Of a stretch of 64,000 bases of DNA, positions 1 through 8,517 are shown piece after piece. The stretch's first letter is position 1; the number at the start of each line of letters is the position of its first letter. Location: contig NZ_DS022276.1 of NCBI RefSeq assembly GCF_000153725.1, positions 3,952,629 through 4,016,628 of the forward strand. The letters run 5' to 3'. The notes beneath the pieces were generated by a model. It saw nothing but the letters and a program-made list of their open reading frames with translations, made no database searches and was not told the origin of the DNA. Source of the DNA: Salipiger bermudensis HTCC2601 (GTDB lineage: Bacteria > Pseudomonadota > Alphaproteobacteria > Rhodobacterales > Rhodobacteraceae). The translations under genes and the position numbers were made by a program.

Positions 1-174
1 GGCCTGGATTGCGGCGTCGCTATAGGTTTGCTGGCGACCGCGCCGCCCGGACGGCGCCGCTTTCCATTGCATCAAGGGATCGAACCAGACGGTCAGCGAT
101 CCGCGCCGCCTCAGCGCCTGATTGTAGCTGCGCCAGTTGGTGGTCTTGTAGGTCGGCTTCGGAGGTCTGCTCAT
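1..174 (-). CDS. IS5-family transposase, N-terminal part (cut by window edge)
   Basis: This is the first 58 codons of the same DDE transposase encoded in full at 6998-7930, starting MSRPPKPTYKTTNWRSYNQ. The start codon is 60 bp inside the terminal inverted repeat, exactly as in the complete copy. The visible part is the N-terminal DNA-binding region, and the catalytic residues would be outside the window. Whether this copy is intact cannot be seen. Confidence 0.9.
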   Translation of the reverse strand, partial: MSRPPKPTYKTTNWRSYNQALRRRGSLTVWFDPLMQWKAAPSGRRGRQQTYSDAAIQA

Positions 175-234
175 GCTGCCCGGCTAGCATGCTGGATTCA
201 CGAGATGAATCCCCTAGATTTGCGCAACAACGCC
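1..234 (-). mobile_element. Partial IS5-family (IS903-type) element, copy A
   Basis: These bases are the reverse complement of 6938-7171, the left end of the complete IS at 6938-7984, and I see no difference between them by eye. The terminal inverted repeat lies at the inner edge, ending at 234 (rc GGCGTTGTTGCGCAAATC). The rest of the element lies left of the window. Orientation is inverted relative to copy B. The apparent identity suggests recent transposition. The 9 bases just inside (GGTTCGCGG, 235-243) would be the target duplication to look for on its other side. Confidence 0.93.
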
Positions 235-850
235 GGTTCGCGGTCTCAGTTATTGAATATGCCGAAGCAAACAGTATCCCCTTGGCGCGACCGTTGGTCA
301 ACTTAGACTTCAGTGACTTTTAGGTCCACCGAAATTATAGCCGACTGGACGCGATCAACATTTTTCATGATAGTTTTGGCCCGACACTTCACACCGCTAG
401 GAATCTGCCATTTGCTGCGATGCAGAAAATCTGCAAGAAGGGCTCCAAGCGGCCATGCGGCAGCGCGGCAGGCTCCTCGCTCAGGTGAGCCTGCCGCAGG
501 GCGTGGACGGCCCAGAGCTGACCTTGGCCCACTGCCAAGACGCCCCACCGCAGTGTCACAGAAGCGGCCATTCCTCCTGGCCGCAGCATTTTGAACGATC
601 GAAGGTCGGGAGAGCGCAGGCAGCGGACGCACCCTGTCGAGCAAGGGCGCCTCACTTCACAGGCGCGCTCGGCCAAATGGGAAACGCGGGGAAGGACGGT
701 TTTGAGAAACTGTTTTATGTTCCTTCGGTGCGATTTAATGTTCGGAACAAAAACTCCGGACACCATAGGTATTGATTTTGCTGTCCTACGCTTGAACTGA
801 GTAGAACCAAACCAGAGAACGTTTGACGTACACCCTCAACTGACGTCATT
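235..850. other. Gene-poor stretch between IS copy A and the reverse transcriptase gene
   Basis: No frame here has convincing coding features; the short open frames overlap each other and match nothing I recognise. A 9-bp stem hairpin (GGCAGGCTC 467-475 with GAGCCTGCC 487-495) is present but lacks a T-run on the minus strand, so it is not an obvious terminator for the gene ending at 851. The central part (about 430-680) is more GC-rich than the flanks and may be a decayed remnant. Confidence 0.5.
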
Positions 851-3800
851 CTAGTAATCCGTCCACTTCTTTTGCGGCATAACTGAGTGGGCGGGAGGGG
901 ATTTGAAAGGCTTCGAAGTGCTCTTCGGAACAGTTTTTTGGTCGTCGCCACCGTCTTGGGAATCCTGAATATGCCGGCTCTTGAAATCCGCGATGCGATC
1001 AATCTCGAGAAATGCAATCGACGCTTGAGGTTGGCCATGCATGTGGAAAATTTGTCGCTTGTAAGGCTTCGTAAACGGAGCATATGCGTTGCTTCCTCCG
1101 TACAACCCATTGTTTGCAACAAGGACCATCTGAAACATATGGTAATGAAGCGCCTGCGCCATTTGATCGAATGTACCCACGTCCTTGTTCAGCGCAGGTA
1201 TCAAGTAGACGTCAGAATGATCTCTCAAATCAGCTGCCAGACTCAGATCGGTAGCGTCGTAGCAGATCGACGCGGTTAGCCACAGGGGATCATGCCCAGG
1301 TTCATTGGTCCATTGGTAGCCGACTAGCCACTGACATGGCCGGAATGGGCGTATCAAAGTAACTGGACTATTAAGCTTGCTCTCTTCAGGTGCCAGATTT
1401 CCTTTACCCTGCCGTCTGATTTGAACGCGAAATCCACCGGTGGCGTCTTGCATCGGAAGAATCCAAAGTGCGCTATTAACAAGAGGTTTGCCCTTCTCGA
1501 CTTCATCATATGTCAAACCTGTAACCACCGTAGTGCGATACTTACGCATGAAGGGGACAATATGAGTACCAACGTCTGCAGGGTGAACCGCTAGCTCCGG
1601 TAGGATAAGGAGATCCAATCGACCATTCTGGTCCTTGTGCGTTTCTCGCAATTCCAAAGACTTAATGACTGCCGATAGAGCTGCCGAGAGATGTCTTCGA
1701 TGGCGAACGCGTATGCTCTTATCAGACATTGTGAGATCAGATTTCTGAAAATCTTCTTTTTCTCCGGGGATCACTGTTTGCACAACACAAGCACGAATTG
1801 GCTGCGTGGAATTCCCGGAATATGAACGTGGAAGATTAATAGGCAGAACATCGACACTTTTACCGTGAAAGCCTTCAAGTAGGGCCGACCTTTCCCTAAG
1901 CGATCGAAGCAGGTGGTCAGATGAGTTACTAAGATCGAATCTTCCTTCTACTTCCGGGCAGCCGGGCCACTTTAGTAGTTCAAACAGCAAGTTCTCCGTC
2001 CAATCAGAAATAGGCAACCAATCGTCACCAAAGGCGGAGTGTCCGCTGTAGAGGCCGTAGAACCTTTGGTACCAATGACTCGTAGCGGGGCGGTAGATGG
2101 TATCGGATTCTTTCCAGTATGAAGTCTTGACAGGCTTAGTGAAATCCCGGCGCGCCGTTAAAATAAACCTTAGCAGGTAGCCTAGCTGAAAACGCCATTT
2201 CTCGTCGTCGTGGCACCAGTCCGGGGGTGAATACAAAGACCCAGAGCCTTTCCCGGAACTCTCTATTCGCACCGAATCCACCGTATGCCTTCTCGTATCG
2301 CTTTCAGACAACGAAACGTACACATCCGATGGTGAAATATAGTCGTGAACTTTGCATTCTGAAAGTTCCACGAGAAAAGCAGAGGCAAAACTGATCAAAG
2401 AGTATTCGTTTCGGAGTATCTCCCTAGTTTCCTTAGATAGGACCAGGTCGGCCAGCTGTAGTTCACGCTTCCGGCCTCTAGATTTCTTATAGCTCAAGCT
2501 GGATTTTGAAGCGCCATAGAACATTTCAAGCATCGAGGGATCAAATTCCGCCATCTCCGCACCGAAGTCGGGATCCAATCTGGCGATTTTATTCGCCCTT
2601 GCCGCAGTAATGTTTGTTGATACTATCGATCGTGTCTGTTCGATGCTCCGAAACGATCTTCTGGTCAGAACAGAGTATGTGGCGAATTCTTCATCTGTAA
2701 GGTTTTCAAAATTTCCCGAAAGAAAATTCTGAAGTTTGCCGTAATGTCTGCCGACGACAGCTGGCTCTGCGAGTACTATCGGGTCTCCACTTGTGGCCAA
2801 GAGAAGGTGCGCTTGCTGCACTAGGTACCAGGGTAGCGCAATTGAACTGCCTTGAAGCAAGGCGCTGGCTCGCCCGTACAGTTCGCTTCTGAATTTATTG
2901 ATATCAAGCCGCGATGGAAGCTTCTCATCATCATCGACAAAAGCTGTCTCAACAGCTCCTGCGCGGAAGACTTCCGCTAGGCAGTACGAAGAAACAAGCA
3001 CCTCCAGAGAGTTAGGCTCGTGATCATTGATCGCCCCCATTAGCAGGTCGAGAATTCGCCTCAGCAGATGGAATTCGGGCCAAACATCTAACCCAATTCG
3101 TAGCAACCGCACATTAGATGGATCTTGGATCCACTTTGAAACCATTTCATACGCAAAGGCTCTTGCTTCTTCATCCAGCTCTTGCCTCGTCAAGTCGGAG
3201 CCGAACCGCGAAGTTGCCAAATCCACATCGTCTTGGTTGCTCTCAAAGTAAAGCAACGGACGCAAAGAGCGGTATGTGCTTCGAAACCTCGCGGCGGCGA
3301 AGCGATCGACCGTTTCGTCCTTCACGTCAGGGACGGGCAAGAACTCTAGGCTGGAAGTCGCAGATTCCCTAGCACCGAGTCTTTTCTGAGCACCGATTAG
3401 TCCAAGTATTGATGATAGTATTTCGCTACCTCCTGTGGCATCAAAACCTCCAGAGACAGCGGACTGAATTCTGCGCATCTTTTGGCTCTGCCTAACGACA
3501 GGCCGTTCTTCGCCACGGAATACCGCGGCAACAGTTTTCTCCCTTGAGGTTGTAAGGCCGGGCGCTGCGTCGTTCAAGAGATCATTTAACCATCTGGAAA
3601 GCTCCCCCTCTACTTTATCGATGCCCGTTTCGTTTTCGACAATTAGAACTAGGCGTATGTCATCAACATACCTAGCGCAGTCCATCAATTTTACTCCAGG
3701 CATTATGTAGGTATTTATCGACCCCACCATTGCTTCATCGAAACTGAGAAGTACGGTATTTGCCAAAAATCCCGACGCCACAAGGCCCTGCGGAAGGCAC

Positions 3801-4606
3801 ACTCTATCAAAACTATCGAGAGAAGCCTGTCTTTTGTATTCACTTACTAGATCATTATCATCTTTATGCCAGCGCCAATCTAGATAACCACAAGCGAAAT
3901 CAAAGAACTCCATCTCAGATATGTTTTTCTGAAATTTTCTAAGCGAGCTATGGAGCAGCTCTGGAGCCACTCGATCATAGAACTGTCTGAGATCTGACTG
4001 CAGAATGACAACTTTCGAGTCGGATTGAGGAAGGGCTTCAGCTATGGCGTCAGGACGTTCTAGAAATGATCGATAATCCTGGAAGTAACCTCTATATAAC
4101 TTTGCAGATCCCCAGCGATGCCTTAGCTCGCTACCCTCTCTGTCACAAAATAGCCGATTCCCGTATGAAACCACTCGATCGACCGGTAAATCCGTGATGG
4201 GGTTTCTTGGATCACCCTGTGCAGTCTCCACGCGATCCGCCAGCAGTAGCATCAATGCCGTCGTTACCACCTGATCTTCGATCGAAACGTGGGCTAATGG
4301 CCGCAAGCGAGCGGATGCCCCTGATGCCTCCATCGGGGCCCATTTCCCATTTCCAAAGACGCCCCACTCTTGGCTCTTTGGAGCTGGCACCATCCTCAAG
4401 GGATCACTGGATGATGCGTTTCCCGATCGGATTTTCATTGAAAGGTTTGAGATGAAAGTCTGGAGATTTACTGCCGTCAAGTCTAATTCGAGTGTATCAG
4501 AGAACCAATTGTGATATCGGATATGTGCGGAAGCTTTCTTCCATGCTTGCACTAGGACTTCTTCACGCGCCAATTCGTCAAGACTCAATGCGAGTTTTTC
4601 GATCAA
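851..4606 (-). CDS. Reverse transcriptase-nitrilase fusion, class 1 UG/DRT1-like defence protein
   Basis: The 1251-residue protein has an N-terminal reverse transcriptase. Motif A is LQSDLRQFYD (Asp205), motif B is LPQG (271-274), the catalytic box is YVDD (313-316), and the following motif is TSREK (353-357). A long middle region (about 420-930) has no family I can name. The C-terminus (about 937-1205) is a carbon-nitrogen hydrolase (nitrilase) domain with the full triad Glu1004 (ILPEL), Lys1068 (QGKGN) and Cys1115 (SICYD). This order and length match the class 1 'unknown group' reverse transcriptases (UG1/UG5/UG6), of which UG1 is the DRT1 anti-phage system. The start is a TTG with AGGTG five bases upstream; no in-frame ATG is better placed. 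It has its own promoter and lies outside the HNH operon. An anti-phage role is inferred from the family; the exact UG group needs a phylogeny. Confidence 0.9.
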   Translation of the reverse strand: MIEKLALSLDELAREEVLVQAWKKASAHIRYHNWFSDTLELDLTAVNLQTFISNLSMKIRSGNASSSDPLRMVPAPKSQEWGVFGNGKWAPMEASGASARLRPLAHVSIEDQVVTTALMLLLADRVETAQGDPRNPITDLPVDRVVSYGNRLFCDREGSELRHRWGSAKLYRGYFQDYRSFLERPDAIAEALPQSDSKVVILQSDLRQFYDRVAPELLHSSLRKFQKNISEMEFFDFACGYLDWRWHKDDNDLVSEYKRQASLDSFDRVCLPQGLVASGFLANTVLLSFDEAMVGSINTYIMPGVKLMDCARYVDDIRLVLIVENETGIDKVEGELSRWLNDLLNDAAPGLTTSREKTVAAVFRGEERPVVRQSQKMRRIQSAVSGGFDATGGSEILSSILGLIGAQKRLGARESATSSLEFLPVPDVKDETVDRFAAARFRSTYRSLRPLLYFESNQDDVDLATSRFGSDLTRQELDEEARAFAYEMVSKWIQDPSNVRLLRIGLDVWPEFHLLRRILDLLMGAINDHEPNSLEVLVSSYCLAEVFRAGAVETAFVDDDEKLPSRLDINKFRSELYGRASALLQGSSIALPWYLVQQAHLLLATSGDPIVLAEPAVVGRHYGKLQNFLSGNFENLTDEEFATYSVLTRRSFRSIEQTRSIVSTNITAARANKIARLDPDFGAEMAEFDPSMLEMFYGASKSSLSYKKSRGRKRELQLADLVLSKETREILRNEYSLISFASAFLVELSECKVHDYISPSDVYVSLSESDTRRHTVDSVRIESSGKGSGSLYSPPDWCHDDEKWRFQLGYLLRFILTARRDFTKPVKTSYWKESDTIYRPATSHWYQRFYGLYSGHSAFGDDWLPISDWTENLLFELLKWPGCPEVEGRFDLSNSSDHLLRSLRERSALLEGFHGKSVDVLPINLPRSYSGNSTQPIRACVVQTVIPGEKEDFQKSDLTMSDKSIRVRHRRHLSAALSAVIKSLELRETHKDQNGRLDLLILPELAVHPADVGTHIVPFMRKYRTTVVTGLTYDEVEKGKPLVNSALWILPMQDATGGFRVQIRRQGKGNLAPEESKLNSPVTLIRPFRPCQWLVGYQWTNEPGHDPLWLTASICYDATDLSLAADLRDHSDVYLIPALNKDVGTFDQMAQALHYHMFQMVLVANNGLYGGSNAYAPFTKPYKRQIFHMHGQPQASIAFLEIDRIADFKSRHIQDSQDGGDDQKTVPKSTSKPFKSPPAHSVMPQKKWTDY

Positions 4607-4643
4607 TTTTACACCTGTTTTCGCATGGAAGTATTAGCAAAAT

Positions 4644-4672
4644 AGAATATCGTGTGCTTTACAGGTTGGCAA
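4644..4672 (-). promoter_or_regulatory. Sigma-70-type promoter of the reverse transcriptase gene
   Basis: On the minus strand, -35 TTGCCA (4672-4667) is followed by a 17-bp spacer and -10 TATTCT (4649-4644). A start about 7 bp downstream would give a leader of roughly 30 nt before the TTG at 4606. The region is AT-rich relative to the genome. Confidence 0.65.
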
Positions 4673-5120
4673 CGCGCCCGAATCTAGGAGCTGCCTAGTG
4701 TTGCCAGTTTATTGCGCCAAGCTGTCGATGTGGCGTTTCTGCTTGGCTGGCCGCTGCTGCGGCAATGCGCTTATGTTCAGTGATGCCTTCTAGTGCAGTA
4801 CATTCACATTCTCTAAAGCAGACATCGCGCTCGGCAGGTCGGATGGCAGCATTGTCCAAGTCACGTCATGAAGGGCGACCACTGGTCGTACCTTCGCTAT
4901 GTCGGCTACCTGTGCTTCGCTGCTGTTCATCCTGGACGCAGCGAACGGCGTCTCTCCGCCCGTCGCGCAACTCTGGGTCGCATTTTTAGATGGCACGCGC
5001 CAGGAAAAGATTAATGCTTGCTATCCTGAGAACGGCCACACAATCTGGAAATTGAGTGCCACCCACCTTCCCGCCGCTTCGTAGTGCGCGTTTTAATACA
5101 TAGAAAACAAACAGATACCG
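4673..5120. other. Non-coding stretch upstream of the reverse transcriptase promoter
   Basis: About 450 bp with no supported gene. The longest frames are 60-70 codons, lack a convincing ribosome site and do not resemble known proteins. Short inverted repeats occur (CCAAGC/GCTTGG; GCCGC/GCGGC; CGACC/GGTCG), which would be compatible with a structured RNA, but I see no retron-like msr/msd layout. Confidence 0.45.
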
Positions 5121-5149
5121 AAAACAAGGGCGAGGCTTAGGCCCCGCCC
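5121..5149 (-). terminator. Terminator of the helicase-HNH operon
   Basis: On the minus strand a 9-bp GC-rich stem (5149-5141 with 5136-5128, one mismatch) is followed by TTGTTTT. The HNH stop codon TAA (5139-5137) lies in the hairpin loop, so the terminator overlaps the gene end and separates this operon from the reverse transcriptase gene. Confidence 0.7.
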
Positions 5150-5616
5150 TTCATCTGGTTATCCCGCTTCCACAAGGGCTGCAGATTCGTGTAGTGACAA
5201 AGCTTCGCCAAGTCTTCGACGGTGCTCGCTGCCGACAACGGTATGACATGATCGATTTCCCATTGACCGTATCTCGGCCAGGCCATCCCCTCGCTAAATT
5301 GAGCAGTGATGTATTGCTTCAATCTTCTACGATCGCAACCCAGCGCTTCGACAGGACTTACCCTCCCACGCAACACCTGCCCCGACCTTCGCTGCACGGA
5401 TCGATACATTCTGAATGATGGATCAGCCGCGGACCTCCGCCGCTCCCGTTCCCGTGCCTTCTCTGCATTGCATTGAATGCACTGCCCGTTACTGACATAG
5501 CGCTCCGCAAAATGCCCAGACTTGCAGGGCTTTCCCGTATTGAAACGCGAAAGGCCGCACTGGGCGGCCTCTTCACGGGTAATAGATTTTGATTTTGTGC
5601 TCAGAGGATCACACAT
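5137..5616 (-). CDS. HNH endonuclease
   Basis: This 159-residue protein has a zinc-binding CxxxH...CxxC set (Cys31, His35, Cys46, Cys49), a basic linker rich in Arg, and a C-terminal HNH core (EIDHVIPLS with Asp122-His123, then TNLQPLWKRDNQMKG). This is the pattern of phage and mobile-element HNH nucleases, which cut DNA with one metal ion. Its start overlaps the end of the upstream helicase-like gene by 16 bp in another frame, suggesting translational coupling and a shared role. A terminator follows at once. Since the upstream gene is disrupted by an IS, expression of this gene from the native promoter may be lost. Confidence 0.85.
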   Translation of the reverse strand: MCDPLSTKSKSITREEAAQCGLSRFNTGKPCKSGHFAERYVSNGQCIQCNAEKARERERRRSAADPSFRMYRSVQRRSGQVLRGRVSPVEALGCDRRRLKQYITAQFSEGMAWPRYGQWEIDHVIPLSAASTVEDLAKLCHYTNLQPLWKRDNQMKGGA

Positions 5617-6928
5617 CTGAATCCCTTCACATCAGCCGTAACAGGTTCATAGCGGAGCACAGGTTTGGCCGTACGCCCGCAGCCAGGAACAAAGCGCCAC
5701 CCTCGTGTATGAAGCGGCTTGCACTGTTTCGACCCGAATACACGCTTCAAGTCTTTGCTCGCAATTTCGGTTTCGCTCTCAACATCCGACGCATTTAACG
5801 TTATCGGCCGCTTTCCAGCCATAGCTGAAGCCAACAGGCCAAAGAGTCTTTTACCCTTGGTATTCTGAGAACTTGAATGGTCGTCGATGTATGAAGGAGC
5901 AGCTGCTCCGGGAAATATTGAGTCGTAACTTTCCGTAAAAAGCCCTCGATCCATCGTGGTATAAAGACGCATTGAATTCGCAAATCCACGTTCATCGATC
6001 AGGCGTACGCTTCCACGGCTGGCCATCTGCTTAAAATGCCGCAATCTATGTGCTTTGGACACATCAGAAACCGCGCCTGTGCAATGACTTCCATTTGCTT
6101 GGGACAATTCGTCATGAGACACTGTAAGCCCTCGTGCTGCAAGGCTCCGAGCGAGGTAGATATGCCGAGGCTGGTGAAATTCTGCGAACAAGAAAATGAC
6201 GCTACAGCCTCGGTATTCGTTTGAACCTACACCCATACCCCAATTCGCCACTTTGACCTTTCGGCCCGGTATCGGATTCATCGCATCCAAATAGTCACGG
6301 ACCCTCTTTGGCACCACAATCAAAACACTTTCATCTATTGTTGACTCCGCTCTGACGGTGCGCTTTACCCAAGAAGCATACCCTCGTATGGTATCGGAAG
6401 ATGCCGACCGGCTGGACGCAAGTTTAAATTCAGGCGGCTGATTGATATGGAAAGGATCCAGATTCCGATATGAAACTGTCCCGCCGCTATATCGTTGAAA
6501 TGGCTTCCCCGCTTGAACCAAAGGTGAATATCCGGCCGTTGCATCTAGGATGACGAGACCAGGGTGACTTTGAAACCGATTATGAAAGGTCACTAAGTTT
6601 TTCTGGCCATTCGCTTCTCCCGAACGGCGTGCTTTGGCGCGTGAAAGAAACGCCCCTCCATTTGCGCTAGAAATGACACCATTCATTGTATTTTCCAAAT
6701 TATGCAGATTATCGACGTCGTTCAGACGAGTTAGATCGACAGCCTTCAGAAGGGATAAATCTCCCGGAGCGACTAAATCTGGAACTGAAAAGCTTGAGCG
6801 TTTCGCACCGCACTGCGCTCTAAATGCTCTAGCCGCCTCACGGATCACTTTCGATGCAGTCTGATAATTGGGAAAGCGCTCAAGCTGATCGGCGAGTTCG
6901 TCGACATCCGACGGTGAAATCTCTGATA

Positions 6929-6937
6929 TATGCAATG
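6929..6937. repeat. 9-bp target-site duplication, left copy
   Basis: TATGCAATG immediately left of the IS, identical to 7985-7993. Nine base pairs is the duplication length of the IS903 group of IS5. Confidence 0.95.
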
Positions 6938-7984
6938 GGCGTTGTTGCGCAAATCTAGGGGATTCATCTCGTGAATCCAGCATGCTAGCCGGGCAGCATG
7001 AGCAGACCTCCGAAGCCGACCTACAAGACCACCAACTGGCGCAGCTACAATCAGGCGCTGAGGCGGCGCGGATCGCTGACCGTCTGGTTCGATCCCTTGA
7101 TGCAATGGAAAGCGGCGCCGTCCGGGCGGCGCGGTCGCCAGCAAACCTATAGCGACGCCGCAATCCAGGCCTGTCTCACCCTCAAGGTCCTCCTCGGGCT
7201 GCCGCTCCGCCAGACGACGGGGTTCGTGGCGAGCCTGCTGGAACTGTCCGGGCTGGGGTGGTCCGTTCCTGACTTCAGCACGCTGTTACGTCGTCAGAAG
7301 ACCTTGGACGTCAGCATCCCGTATCGCGGCTCCAAGGGGGCGCTTCACCTGCTAGTAGACAGCACCGGCATCAAGGTGGAGGGCGAAGGCGAGTGGCACA
7401 CGCGCAAGCATGGCGGCTCGAAACGGCGTGTGTGGCGCAAGATCCACCTCGGGATCGACGAGCAAACATTGGAGATCCGGGCCATCGAGGTCACGTCCAG
7501 CAATGTCGGCGATGCGCCGATGCTGCCAGATCTGCTCGCCCAGATTCCGGCGGAGGAGGAGATCGCCACGGTGACGGCCGACGGCGCCTACGACACGCGC
7601 GCCTGCCACGATGCCATCGCCGCCCGTGACGCGGCAGCGGTCATTCCGCCGAGGCGGACCGCGAGGCCATGGGAGCCGGACACTGCCGGAGCCCGGGCGC
7701 GCAACGAAATCCTGCGGGCGTCAAAGCACCTGGGCAGGGCGCTCTGGCGGAATTGGAGCGGGTACCACCGCCGCAGCCGGGTCGAAACGAAAATGAACTG
7801 CGTGAAGCAGCTCGGCCAGCGGCTGATGTCACGGGACTTCGACCGCCAAGTGGCAGAGGTCCAGATCCGCGCGGCGGTCATGAACCGCTTCACGGCTCTC
7901 GGCATCCCGATGACCGTGGCCGCAGGATAGGTGTGTCTGGGGAAAGGGGGACTGCGGTCACCAGCTGATTTGTCCAACAACGCC
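6938..7984 (+). mobile_element. Complete IS5-family (IS903-type) insertion sequence, copy B
   Basis: The element is 1047 bp with imperfect terminal inverted repeats: GGCGTTGTTGCGCAAATC on the left, and GGCGTTGTTGGACAAATC when the right end is read inwards. Perfect 9-bp duplications flank it. It holds one transposase gene. GC content is higher than the island around it. It interrupts the helicase-like gene on the opposite strand. The left 234 bp recur inverted at the start of the window. Confidence 0.96.
6998..7930 (+). CDS. IS5-family DDE transposase
   Basis: This 310-residue transposase catalyses cut-and-paste movement of its element. The DDE residues are visible: Asp121 in LVDSTGIK, Asp195 in TADGAYDT, and Glu263 in RSRVETKMN with the following Lys. 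The length fits the IS903 group (about 300 residues). The start is 60 bp from the terminal repeat and the stop is 54 bp from the other end. The reading frame is intact, so the element is probably active. Confidence 0.95.
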   Translation: MSRPPKPTYKTTNWRSYNQALRRRGSLTVWFDPLMQWKAAPSGRRGRQQTYSDAAIQACLTLKVLLGLPLRQTTGFVASLLELSGLGWSVPDFSTLLRRQKTLDVSIPYRGSKGALHLLVDSTGIKVEGEGEWHTRKHGGSKRRVWRKIHLGIDEQTLEIRAIEVTSSNVGDAPMLPDLLAQIPAEEEIATVTADGAYDTRACHDAIAARDAAAVIPPRRTARPWEPDTAGARARNEILRASKHLGRALWRNWSGYHRRSRVETKMNCVKQLGQRLMSRDFDRQVAEVQIRAAVMNRFTALGIPMTVAAG

Positions 7985-7993
7985 TATGCAATG
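7985..7993. repeat. 9-bp target-site duplication, right copy
   Basis: TATGCAATG immediately right of the IS, identical to 6929-6937. Deleting the IS plus one copy restores the helicase-like reading frame. Confidence 0.95.
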
Positions 7994-8507
7994 TGTCCGG
8001 GAACTCATCTAGAAACACATGAGTACGCGGCGAACCATCATATTTTCGAATTCCATAATCACATTCTGTATCAGCTTCACTAAAGTAAAGTTCATGTGTG
8101 CAGATAACGACCCTACACTTCCTTAGAGCTGCCTTCTGGCTTGGACCGTTGGTGTTCACATGTTCCTCCACTCTGTCTCCAATCCTTTGCGCGGCCTCTA
8201 TGCTAGCATGAGCCGAAGTATAGATTGAAAGCTCGCCGTCCGGGAGCAAAGGCGAAATAAGATCATATACCTTTTGCGCTTCATTTATAGTGGCGACGAC
8301 ATAGGCCGCTGAGTAATTCTTCGCGTAGATGGTCCAAGTAGCGATAAGCGCAGTGCAGAAGGTTGTCTTTCCACTCCCAGTCTCAGAACAAACCAGCTTC
8401 GGGACAGAGTTTTTACGATCCGAATCTGCTTGTTTCACAGTGCTCAAGGCAGCATCGAAGAGTGCTCGATTGGACTTCATGCCAAAGGGGGTTGGCTTTC
8501 CGCAAAC

Positions 8508-8514
8508 TGCGCTC
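8508..8514. repeat. 7-bp direct repeat at the left end of the IS256 element
   Basis: TGCGCTC here and at 9879-9885 bracket the IS256 element. IS256 elements normally make 8-bp duplications, so this is either a slightly degraded duplication (7 of 8 matching) or chance. Confidence 0.45.
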
Positions 8515-8517
8515 GAT

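Larger units (their letters stand above)
5601..8480 (-). pseudogene. SF2 helicase-like ATPase gene interrupted by an IS5-family element
   Basis: Two collinear halves (8480-7985 and 6937-5601) are split by the IS at 6938-7984. Removing the IS and one copy of the 9-bp duplication joins DEFPDTLH to ISEISPSDV in frame, giving about 607 residues. Walker A is SETGSGKTT (about 32-40) and Walker B is VFLDEFPD (155-162). The second half has the late helicase-type stretch VPKRVRDYL and WGMGVGSNEYRG...VIFLF. It resembles DEAD/DEAH-type helicases found on integrative elements; the precise family is not recognised. The ATG at 8480 may not be the original start: the open frame continues upstream (GKPTPFG) to a stop inside the IS256 end. 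The insertion separates the ATPase motifs from the C-terminal half, so the gene should be inactive. Confidence 0.82.

Noticed and set aside
467-495. Hairpin as terminator of the RT gene
   Set aside because: It is about 360 bp past the stop and has no T-run on the minus strand.
4790-4996. A 68-codon minus-strand frame between the RT and HNH genes
   Set aside because: No ribosome site, no resemblance to a known protein, and an overlapping plus-strand frame of similar length.
851-5120. Retron, diversity-generating element or group II intron
   Set aside because: No msr/msd-like RNA adjacent, no template/variable repeat pair, no maturase or intron domains; the C-terminal nitrilase points to class 1 UG reverse transcriptases.
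1-7984. Composite transposon formed by the two IS5-family copies
   Set aside because: Copy B has its own perfect 9-bp duplication on both sides and splits a gene cleanly, so it moved alone. A shared transposition of 1-7984 is not supported.
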